Positions 7,136 through 15,524 of a DNA stretch of 53,344 nucleotides are shown piece after piece. The translations under genes were made by a program, and so were the position numbers. Source of the DNA: Polyangiaceae bacterium (GTDB lineage: Bacteria > Myxococcota_A > Polyangia > Polyangiales > Polyangiaceae); NCBI GenBank assembly GCA_029266615.1, contig JAQSWN010000011.1, forward strand, positions 1 to 53,344. Reading direction: 5' to 3'. How positions within the stretch are numbered: position 1 is the first letter of the stretch; each line of letters opens with the position of its first letter. The notes beneath the pieces are model-generated. The model ran no database searches. It was not told where the DNA came from and worked only from the letters and a program-made list of their open reading frames with translations.

Positions 7136-8890
7136 ATGTCGTTTCCGATCACGTGTACGGCTTGCCACAAGACGTTCACCATCTCGGACGAGATCTACGA
7201 GAAGAAGGTCGCGGGACGCGTCGTCACGATCAAGTGCAAGTCGTGCGGCCACGGCATCCGTGTGGACGGGTCGAAGGGCGCGGCGAGTGGGTTGCCGTCG
7301 ACGCCACCGGCAGCGGCCGCAGCCGAGGCCGCTCCCGTGCCGACGGAGCCGGTGTGGGCGGTAGACTATCCGGACGGCCAGGACCGCGAATTTACGACGC
7401 ATGAAGTGATCGTCGAGCTCGAGCGCGGCGCCATCGACGGGCAAACGTTGATCTGGCGCGACGGCATGGCCGAGTGGCTGGAGCTCGCCCAAGTCCCCGA
7501 GCTGGCGCCGGACCTGGCGAGGATTCAGGCACGGGCCAAAGCGGAGGCAGAAGCCAAGGCCAAAGCCGAGGCAGAAGCGAAAGCCAAGGCCAAAGCCGAG
7601 GCAGAAGCCAAGGCCAAAGCCGAGGCAGAAGCGAGAGCCAAGGCCGAGGCGGAAGCGAAAGCCAAGGCGGCTGCGAGCCCAAGCCCCGTCCACAAGCCGC
7701 GCGCCCCGATGCCGACCGTCACCGGCATCGGCGGCACGCCCGGACCCGGCGCCCCAAAGCCCAAGGGAGTGCTCGGCTCGGCATCGGACATCAAGCCACG
7801 CACGCCGCTCGGCTCGTCGCCGGACATCAAGCCACGCACGCCGTTCGGCTCGTCACCGGAGATCAAGCCACGCACGCCGTTCGGCTCGTCACCGGAGATC
7901 AAGCCGCGCACGCCCTTCGGCTCGTCGCCGGACATCAAACCGCGCGCAAGCCTGGAGTCGTCGCCGGAAGTCACGCCACGGATGCCGATCGAGTCTTCCC
8001 CGGAGATCACACCGCGGGTGCAGGTCGTCCCGTTCGGCGCCGCGCTGGAGCCGACGCCCAAGGCCCCCCCTGCCCCGCCTCCGCCGATTGTCGCCCTTCC
8101 CGCGCCGGTGCCCGCTTTCTCGGCCACGCCGCCCATGGAAGCGCCCGTCCCTCCGTTACCGGAGAGCGTCGCGAAGGTCGTCTCCAAGCCTCCGCAGGTG
8201 CCGGTAGCGCCCTCGGTACCCGCGTTTCCGATGAGCACCAGCCCGGCGCCCACCTTCGGGACCGTGCCGGCCGTCGTCGCCGATCACGCTACCGTGGAGT
8301 GGCCAGAGGCGAAGAAGAAGACTCCGCTCGTCATCCTCGGCGTCGTGGCTGCTGCGCTGGTCATCGGCGGCGTCGTGTTCGCGATGAGCGGCAAAGAGGA
8401 GCTGCCGCCGCCTGCGCCGATCAGCGCCGTACCGGCTCCGACTTCAGTTCCGACCTCGGCGACCACCGCCACGCCGGCGACGCCCGCGACGAATCAGCCG
8501 GGCGCCGATACCGCGAGCGGCAGCGATCCGATCGCAGCCACGCCCGGCGCGGGTTTCGCGGAGCTCTTCGCAGCGGGCGCTCGGAAGGCGGAGTCCAAGG
8601 GCGCTTCCGTCGGAACGGCGTCACGCTTCGATCCGGCCGTGACGAAGGCGCCACTCGCTCAAGCCGCGACCGAAGCGCAAGCGTGCAAACAGAGTGGCGG
8701 GCCGACCGGCAAAGTAACCGTGGTCGTCACGTTCGAGCCGAGCGGCAAAGCCGCCGGTGCGACCATCACCGACGCGCCATTCGCGGGCACCGCTACCGCC
8801 ACGTGCATCTCCGCGACGATGAAACGGGCAAGCATTCCTCCCTTCTCTGGCTTGCCCGGAACCGTGAGCAAGACCTTCTCGCTGCTGTGA
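7136..8890 (+). CDS. Zinc-ribbon/GYF-domain protein with AgmX/GltJ-type C-terminal tail
   Basis: 584 residues from the ATG at 7136. Cys7, Cys10, Cys34 and Cys37 form a zinc ribbon (CTAC...CKSC). A GYF_2-like domain follows at about 73-116 (VWAVDYPDG...LIWRDGMAEWLEL). Next come an Ala/Lys/Glu helix at 122-182, seven 12-residue repeats at 215-298, a Pro-rich stretch, one membrane helix at about 398-417, and a C-terminal domain with the TonB-like fold ending of AgmX/PglI proteins. In Myxococcus the related GltJ (AgmX) links the cytoplasmic GTPase MglA to the envelope motility machine through its zinc ribbon and GYF domains. This protein may likewise connect a cytoplasmic signal to the envelope. 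It is cotranscribed with the ATPase and STAS genes; motility itself is not shown. Confidence 0.75.
   Translation: MSFPITCTACHKTFTISDEIYEKKVAGRVVTIKCKSCGHGIRVDGSKGAASGLPSTPPAAAAAEAAPVPTEPVWAVDYPDGQDREFTTHEVIVELERGAIDGQTLIWRDGMAEWLELAQVPELAPDLARIQARAKAEAEAKAKAEAEAKAKAKAEAEAKAKAEAEARAKAEAEAKAKAAASPSPVHKPRAPMPTVTGIGGTPGPGAPKPKGVLGSASDIKPRTPLGSSPDIKPRTPFGSSPEIKPRTPFGSSPEIKPRTPFGSSPDIKPRASLESSPEVTPRMPIESSPEITPRVQVVPFGAALEPTPKAPPAPPPPIVALPAPVPAFSATPPMEAPVPPLPESVAKVVSKPPQVPVAPSVPAFPMSTSPAPTFGTVPAVVADHATVEWPEAKKKTPLVILGVVAAALVIGGVVFAMSGKEELPPPAPISAVPAPTSVPTSATTATPATPATNQPGADTASGSDPIAATPGAGFAELFAAGARKAESKGASVGTASRFDPAVTKAPLAQAATEAQACKQSGGPTGKVTVVVTFEPSGKAAGATITDAPFAGTATATCISATMKRASIPPFSGLPGTVSKTFSLL
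7525..7675 (+). repeat. Degenerate repeats encoding KAEAEAKA-type helix
   Basis: Imperfect tandem repeats built from GCCAAAGCCGAGGCAGAAGC-like units encode an Ala/Lys/Glu-rich segment. The protein segment is likely a single long helix between the GYF domain and the Pro-rich region. Such DNA can expand or contract by slippage. Confidence 0.8.
7778..8029 (+). repeat. Seven 36-base tandem repeats (SSPDIKPRTPFG units)
   Basis: Seven in-frame units of 12 codons with consensus SSP[DE]IKPRTPFG. The first lacks the second Ser-Pro, units 2-4 are nearly identical, and the last three are diverged (PRASLE, PRMPIE, PRVQVV). The gradient of divergence suggests recent duplication in the middle of the array. 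The Pro/Arg-rich units are likely unstructured. Confidence 0.9.
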
Positions 8891-8891
8891 C

Positions 8892-9401
8892 ATGGGCCAC
8901 CCGGCAAAACCGCTCGTCTCGCTGGAGGTGAGCTTCGGCGCGGCGCCGCCGCAGGCCTTGGTGACCCCGCTTTGCCAATCTCTTCTGGAAATGTGCCGCG
9001 CGACTCTGGACGAAGACGCCGCGAGTCGGTTGCGGCTCACCGTGCACGAGCTCTTGGAGAACATCGCCAAATACAGCGGCGAACGCGCGTGTGAGCTGCG
9101 TTTCGCTCTGCACCAATCGACGGAGGGCGCGCTGTTCGTGACCGTAGAGACCCGGAACGTGCCCCGAGCCGAGAACCGGCTGGACGCGGACCAGCGCCTT
9201 GCGGCTCTGTGCGCGGCGCCCGATCCGCACGAGCACTACGACGCCGTCATTGCTCACAGCGCGCGTCAGCCAGCGGGCTCGGGCTTGGGCTTGGCGCGCA
9301 TCCACGCCGAGACGGAGTTTCGTATCCGCCACCGCTTCGAAGGCGACGCGCTCGTGATCGTGGCGAGCGGCGAGGTTTGGTCCAAGCGAGGTGCGCCGTG
9401 A
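8892..9401 (+). CDS. RsbW/SpoIIAB-like ATP-binding protein (HATPase_c_2 type)
   Basis: 169 residues. A GHKL-type ATP site is visible: the N-box VHELLENIAKYS and the G-box GSGLGLARI. There is no dimerisation/phosphoacceptor His domain, so it is a stand-alone kinase of the anti-sigma factor/partner-switch type, which normally phosphorylates a STAS protein on Ser. Its ATG lies one base after the stop of the zinc-ribbon gene, and its stop overlaps the start of the downstream STAS-like gene by four bases (GTGA). This makes a partner-switch pair the natural reading. The distant resemblance to SiaB-type kinases is also possible. Confidence 0.8.
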   Translation: MGHPAKPLVSLEVSFGAAPPQALVTPLCQSLLEMCRATLDEDAASRLRLTVHELLENIAKYSGERACELRFALHQSTEGALFVTVETRNVPRAENRLDADQRLAALCAAPDPHEHYDAVIAHSARQPAGSGLGLARIHAETEFRIRHRFEGDALVIVASGEVWSKRGAP

Positions 9402-9772
9402 GCACGGTGCTACAGGTCGCGGTCACGAGCGGCTTTTCGTGCGCGCCGGAGCTCTCCGGGACCAGGCTCCTAGTGACCTTCGAGGGCACGGGGGACGTCG
9501 CCGCCGTCGAGCTGTTGACGAGCTATGTGCAGCAGGTGCACGCTGAGGTGTTGCGACTAGGTCTCACGGAGGTTCGCTGTGACTTTCGGAAGGTCTCGTT
9601 CATGAACTCGAGCTGCTTCAAGTCCTTCGTGGTCTGGATCGACCGCGTGAAGAATCTGCCTCAGCCGTACCAAATTCGCTTCGTTACCGAGCCGAGCATG
9701 CAGTGGCAACGCCGGAGCCTGGAAGCGCTGCGCCGCCTCGCGACCAGCGTCGTCATCGTCGAAGAGGGTTAG
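9398..9772 (+). CDS. STAS-like (anti-anti-sigma/SiaC-type) partner protein
   Basis: 124 residues from the GTG inside the GTGA overlap with the ATPase gene; the frame is open further upstream but coupling fixes this start. The core CDFRKVSFMNSSCFKSFVVW resembles the phosphorylation loop of STAS and SiaC-like proteins, with Ser71 and Ser72 as candidate acceptors. The expected role is reversible binding of the kinase and release of a partner. The fold assignment is by pattern; sequence similarity to classical SpoIIAA is low. Confidence 0.65.
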   Translation: MSTVLQVAVTSGFSCAPELSGTRLLVTFEGTGDVAAVELLTSYVQQVHAEVLRLGLTEVRCDFRKVSFMNSSCFKSFVVWIDRVKNLPQPYQIRFVTEPSMQWQRRSLEALRRLATSVVIVEEG

Positions 9773-9808
9773 CGCTACGGGGGCCGGCCCGCGCCGAGAC
9801 CGCAACTC

Positions 9809-12800
9809 TCAGCGCGACCACAGGTCGACCCTGGCGCGAAGGCTGCGCAGCGGCGGCTCCGCAGCGCTCAGGCGCGGCTCTTCGTCGAAGCTCAAGTCCG
9901 ACCGAAAGCGCGCGAACGCGGCAAGCAACCGAGCCGCGGCGGAGTCTGCGGTGGGCAAGGCGGGCCATTCCGGCGCGTGCGCGCTTCCGCGCAGCGGATC
10001 GGTAACGCCCGCCGGAGAGAGCGCGTAACGCCGACCGTCGGGAGTCAATGGCACGACGCCGAGGTACGCGAGCGACAGGGCCGCGCTTCGCTCCGGGTGA
10101 TGCGCGCTCTCGGGCACACCGCGCAGCACGGCTTCGGCGGTAGCGCGCGCCTGCCAGGTGCCTTCCGCAGACGCCATGACCATGGCCCAAGTGAGCAAGG
10201 TGCGTAGCGCGCCCCGCTTGGAAGGAGCGAGCTCCAAAATGACTTGACCATCGGAGTCGCCCTGGGGCGCGGTCACGAGCTTGCCATCCATGGCTCGGTC
10301 GATGAGCGCGCGCATGACGGAGCGGTTGAAGCTCAACACCAGGTTGTCACCGGCCAACGCGTAATAGAGCGACAGCTCTCGTCCGCGATCCTTGCCGACT
10401 ATTCGCACGACTTCCACGTCCCGGTACGACGCGAGCGGCGCCCATTCGACGGCCCCCGCCGCCGCGCCTTCCAGTTTGTGCCGAACCGCCGCGAGCGCAA
10501 CCGCGGCCGCGACACGACTCCGCAAAGCGACGACCGCATAGACGGGCAAGCCCGGCAGCAAATCTAGCTCCGAGCGACGGCCATCGTCACGCACGACCTC
10601 TTCCGAAGACGGGGGCCGCTCCAGCGCCCGCTCCGTCGCCCGCTGCCCAAAGCGCGCGGCGGCAAGGAGCTCGTTGCGATCGGCGACACCGATCATGGCG
10701 TAGTCGCCCAACCAATCCAGCGTGATGCCCCGACCCGAAAAGAGGTCGACCGAGCGAGACAGCTCGCGCCTCAGCCACGAATCCTTCCCGATGCCCACGC
10801 TGAAACGAGCACCGGCAGGAAGCTCGCTCGGCGCGACTCGACCGTCGCCACCAACGTCGTAGCGCAGAGCTTCGTCGTTCGCGACGAGCGGCAGCACGCG
10901 TAGCTCTGCGTGCAGCCCCTTGGCGTCTCCACGGCGCACTGCGGAGAGCCGCAGCGCGATCGGATCCATGTACCTGGACCAGCGCGCCTGGTACGCGCGA
11001 GCAAACTCCTGGTAGCTGTCCCGCTCCGCCGCGGACACTTTCGTGACCGCCGGCAAATCCAAGAGCGGCTCGAGCGCCGCCGGCGTGCCCCAAGTCGACC
11101 GCGGCGCGCGGCCGGGCTGCCATTCGATTTTGGCCCCATCCGCGTGCTTCGAGTCCTGCGGCGCGAGCAGGCCGCTTCTCGCTAGCTCCTGGCGATCTTG
11201 CGGGCTCTTACCGTGGATCCAACCGTACAGCAGCGCGGCCACGGGCGGCCCGGTCAGCTCCGCGAGCGCTAGGTGGCGTCGCGCGGCGGCAATCTTCTGG
11301 GCTGGCCCCACCACCTTCTCCACGAATAGGTCGCCGATGAACGCGAGCACGTCCGCCGGGACGTCGGCGTCGCGCGCCAGCATGTACTGGAAGTCTTCTT
11401 GGCCAGCGAGGCTCGGATTCTTTCCGAGCGCGGTCGAGATCACGCGCTTGATCGCGGCGGGGCTGTTCGATACCAGCTCCAGCTCCCCGACCACCGCATA
11501 GTGTTGCCGCACGCGCCCGTCCGCGGACCGCGTTACTTCGACGGTAATCCCCTCGTGCGCGAAGTTGCTGCGCTGCGTGCCGCCGTGCGCGGCGCCGTGG
11601 GCGTCCAACGCCTTGAGCCGCGCCGCGCGAAACAGGAGCGGGCTCCTGAGACGAAAGACGAGCGTTACGTCGGTGCCCTCGTGCACGTACGGATCGCTAC
11701 CGACGAGGGCGAGCTCCTGCACGACCTCCGGTCCCAAAACGCGCGACAGCTCGCCGGTCTCGACTCCGAGCTCGGCCAAGTAGCGCGGCAGCGTGCCGCG
11801 CTCCGTGCGCGAACCGTCCAGCAGGTCCGCGGCGGGCGCCCCGAAGTCTTGGACGAACGAGAGCATGTCCGAAAACGCGGCGAAGCTCTTGCCTCGCACG
11901 AAGTAGAAGTCAGCCGGCGCCGCGGCCGCGAGCGGCTCGGGCGGGGCGGGCTTGCCGAGGCGATTGAGGAGCGCGGCCCACGGATGACGAGACAGCTCCG
12001 GGCCGGCGAGCCCCGCGACCGGCACGATTCGCGGCGCTTTGGTGGCGGAAGAAACCGCCCCGCGGCGCGTCGCCAACGCAGCCTGCACGGCGGAACGGCC
12101 CGCGAACGTATCCATCAGGTCGACGAGCGCGTCGTCGCCCCGGCTCGCGGGCCCCCAGTTGCGGACCGGCCCCCCCGGCAGCCGATAGCGAGCATGCAGG
12201 CGCGCCCCCGCCTCGAGCCCGAACGGTGTCGCCAGACCGTACAGGTACTGCGCGCTTGCGAGCGCCCATTCGCCAGGAAGCTCTGGAGAGATCGCGCCTC
12301 GCGGTGCGGGCACGCGAAAACGGAAGTGATGTCCCGGCTGTGCGCCGACGGAAGGCGTGTACGCATCGCCCGCAATCTCCGCGGCCATGTCGGCTTTCGG
12401 ACGACGGAGCCACAGCACCATCTCCGAGCCCTTGCCGCGGCTCACGAGCTGGAAGGGCGCGCGACTGCCGTTGATGCGCGCCTCCGTCTGAAGCCAGAAG
12501 GAGTCGCCCGGCACCTCTGCCGCATAGTCTGGCAGCACGACCTCCAGGAGCTGCTCTTCTCCGTCGATGCCGTGGCGCCGCGCCGAGAGCGTGAGCACGT
12601 CCGCGTGCTCCACGGGCTGAATGCGGCCCGTTCGAAGCTCGGGCACCGTGGGCTCGAGCTCTTCGGTCAGCTCCGATGCCCGAGGCGCGACGGGGCGCGA
12701 GCTCGTCAGCACGGGAGCTGGTCGCGGCGCTGGCGGCGGTTGCGACGGGCCGCACGCGAGCACGCCGAGCCAGCACCCCGAAAAGACTGCGCGGACCAGA

Positions 12801-12814
12801 CGATTGCTCGCCAT
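9809..12814 (-). CDS. Very large lipoprotein of unknown function (DUF3352-like segments, EF-hand-like loop)
   Basis: 1001 residues from the ATG at 12814; a TTG immediately before it is less likely. The signal peptide ends in WLGVLACGPS, a good lipobox with Cys21, then a Pro-rich spacer. Segments such as VVGELELVSNSPAAIKRVIS and DVPADVLAFIGDLF resemble DUF3352-type proteins, in which similar modules recur. At about residue 653 the loop DVGGDGRVAPSE fits an EF-hand calcium site except that position 3 is Gly. No catalytic signature seen. It lies 23 bases after the quinone oxidoreductase gene on the same strand and ends 36 bases from the convergent STAS-like gene. Confidence 0.75.
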   Translation of the reverse strand: MASNRLVRAVFSGCWLGVLACGPSQPPPAPRPAPVLTSSRPVAPRASELTEELEPTVPELRTGRIQPVEHADVLTLSARRHGIDGEEQLLEVVLPDYAAEVPGDSFWLQTEARINGSRAPFQLVSRGKGSEMVLWLRRPKADMAAEIAGDAYTPSVGAQPGHHFRFRVPAPRGAISPELPGEWALASAQYLYGLATPFGLEAGARLHARYRLPGGPVRNWGPASRGDDALVDLMDTFAGRSAVQAALATRRGAVSSATKAPRIVPVAGLAGPELSRHPWAALLNRLGKPAPPEPLAAAAPADFYFVRGKSFAAFSDMLSFVQDFGAPAADLLDGSRTERGTLPRYLAELGVETGELSRVLGPEVVQELALVGSDPYVHEGTDVTLVFRLRSPLLFRAARLKALDAHGAAHGGTQRSNFAHEGITVEVTRSADGRVRQHYAVVGELELVSNSPAAIKRVISTALGKNPSLAGQEDFQYMLARDADVPADVLAFIGDLFVEKVVGPAQKIAAARRHLALAELTGPPVAALLYGWIHGKSPQDRQELARSGLLAPQDSKHADGAKIEWQPGRAPRSTWGTPAALEPLLDLPAVTKVSAAERDSYQEFARAYQARWSRYMDPIALRLSAVRRGDAKGLHAELRVLPLVANDEALRYDVGGDGRVAPSELPAGARFSVGIGKDSWLRRELSRSVDLFSGRGITLDWLGDYAMIGVADRNELLAAARFGQRATERALERPPSSEEVVRDDGRRSELDLLPGLPVYAVVALRSRVAAAVALAAVRHKLEGAAAGAVEWAPLASYRDVEVVRIVGKDRGRELSLYYALAGDNLVLSFNRSVMRALIDRAMDGKLVTAPQGDSDGQVILELAPSKRGALRTLLTWAMVMASAEGTWQARATAEAVLRGVPESAHHPERSAALSLAYLGVVPLTPDGRRYALSPAGVTDPLRGSAHAPEWPALPTADSAAARLLAAFARFRSDLSFDEEPRLSAAEPPLRSLRARVDLWSR

Positions 12815-12837
12815 CAAACCGCCTACGGTAGCCGCCT

Positions 12838-13869
<1,032 letters not shown>

Positions 13870-13871
13870 GA

Positions 13872-15524
13872 CTACAGCCCGCTCTGCTCGATCCAGCGTT
13901 GGGGGATGGTACCGAACGAGAGCAGCCAGTCGTTGTAGCGCTTGAGCGACCAGCCGCCTTCGTCCACCTTACGCCGCTTGATGCGCGTCACTTCCATCTT
14001 CCCGATGAGGTAGCTCATGGGCACCGTCGGCGCCGCGGTGTACCAGTTCACGTCGCCCTCGGCGCGGCCGCGCGTGAAACCAACGTGCTTCATCAGGTGC
14101 TTCACCGCTCCGTCGTAGGTGAGCTCGCCCGCGTGCAGCCCGCAATCCACCAAGATGCGGTGCGCGCGCCACAGCGCGTCGTGGAGCAGGTTCAGGCGCG
14201 CGGTTTCGTCCTGGTTCACGCCATAGTCCACCGCCATTTGCTCACACCAGAGCGTCCAGCCTTCGTAGAATACGGAGTGCGCGAACCAGCGGCGAACGGG
14301 GCTCGGGTGGCGATTCGCGGTGCAAAACTGCAAGTGGTGACCCGGGTACGCTTCGTGAGCGCACGTCGCGGGCACGCCGAAATGTTGGCTCACCTCCGCC
14401 GCGCGCTCCTTGGCCGTCGCCCGCGTCAGGCTCAGATCGTTAACCCAGAAAACGCCCGTCTGCTGGCGATCGTAGCAACCCGGCGACGAGTACGCCGCGG
14501 TAGGGAATTGGTGACGGAAGAAGTCCGGCACCGGCTTGACCAGCAGCTCGTCCCCCACCGGGAAGCTCACGATGTCCGCGCGCCGAAAGTCGTCTGCCAC
14601 GCGCTGGGTCTCGTGAACGTACTCGCTCAGGAGGTCACCGCGTGCCGGCGCCCAGTCCGCGGCCGCGCGCTCCAAGATCTCGCGCGGCTTACGACGCGGG
14701 GAAAACTTGGCCGCTTCTGCCTCCATCTCCGCTTCGATACGGGCGACCAATGTGCGGCCGTAGGCGAGCGCTTCGTTCGCGCTCAAATCCCAGCCCAGCC
14801 GCTCGCGCATCAGCGCTTCGAAACGCTCGCGCCCGAGTGAAAAATCCCGCGGTTTTCCAGCGGCGACGCGCCCCACGCGCTTGCCATACTGTTTGAACGC
14901 CGCCGACGCCGCGTTGAGCAGCATGTCCAGTCGGCGCTCTCTTATCTTACCGGTGGCGAGCAGCGGGTCCCGAATCGCCTCGAACAGCGCGGGCGCTCCC
15001 GCCACGGAGCTTTGCGCCGTCTCCCGCCACAACGGCACGGGGCGACGCAGCAGCTCCGCCGCGCCCTCCAGGTAGTCGGGCAGCTTCGCCAAGCGCGACG
15101 CGATGTCCTCCGCGACAGGCGTCAAGTCGTCCGCGTGGCGCACCACCAGGGTGTGCACGCTGCCGAGCCCGCTCGAGACCCAGCTCTCCGGATTGCGCCG
15201 GAACGTCTCCCGCTCGTAGCTCCAATTCTCCGTGCGCAGCTCTGCGAGTAGCGCTCGGCGGTCCAACCAATCGTCGCCTCGCAGATCGTGCTCGGAGATC
15301 GCTTCGACCTCGGCCAGCGTCTTCTGCAGGAGCTTCTGTTGAGCCTTGATCAGCTTCTCGGAGGGCACCTCCAACGCGCCGTCGTACTCGTGGCGCCCCA
15401 TCGCGCTGCCGGTGCTCGGAAAGCGCTCCATCGTCTCCTCGATGTAACGTTCTCCGAGCGCGCGGAGCGCAATGGCTGCGGGACCCTGGGGCTGTAGACG
15501 CTTCTCGGCCTTGGGCTTGCTCAT
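13872..15524 (-). CDS. DUF885 family protein, probable metallopeptidase
   Basis: 550 residues, the usual DUF885 length. The motif HEAYPGHHLQF holds the HExxxGHH signature of this family, and a second conserved stretch FYEGWTLWCEQM carries a Glu that can complete the metal site. No signal peptide, so it is probably cytoplasmic, unlike many secreted DUF885 members. Its ATG overlaps the stop of the radical SAM gene by four bases. Peptidase activity is predicted from the motif, not shown. Confidence 0.88.
   Translation of the reverse strand: MSKPKAEKRLQPQGPAAIALRALGERYIEETMERFPSTGSAMGRHEYDGALEVPSEKLIKAQQKLLQKTLAEVEAISEHDLRGDDWLDRRALLAELRTENWSYERETFRRNPESWVSSGLGSVHTLVVRHADDLTPVAEDIASRLAKLPDYLEGAAELLRRPVPLWRETAQSSVAGAPALFEAIRDPLLATGKIRERRLDMLLNAASAAFKQYGKRVGRVAAGKPRDFSLGRERFEALMRERLGWDLSANEALAYGRTLVARIEAEMEAEAAKFSPRRKPREILERAAADWAPARGDLLSEYVHETQRVADDFRRADIVSFPVGDELLVKPVPDFFRHQFPTAAYSSPGCYDRQQTGVFWVNDLSLTRATAKERAAEVSQHFGVPATCAHEAYPGHHLQFCTANRHPSPVRRWFAHSVFYEGWTLWCEQMAVDYGVNQDETARLNLLHDALWRAHRILVDCGLHAGELTYDGAVKHLMKHVGFTRGRAEGDVNWYTAAPTVPMSYLIGKMEVTRIKRRKVDEGGWSLKRYNDWLLSFGTIPQRWIEQSGL

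Noticed and set aside
7474..8931. 485-codon frame overlapping the zinc-ribbon gene
   Set aside because: It follows the +1 frame of the same repeats and shows no domain; the 584-residue frame has the Cys motifs and tail domain.
9773..9808. GGGCCGGCCC-like symmetry as a terminator between convergent genes
   Set aside because: No T-run and a stem of only a few G/C pairs; not distinguishable from general G/C richness.
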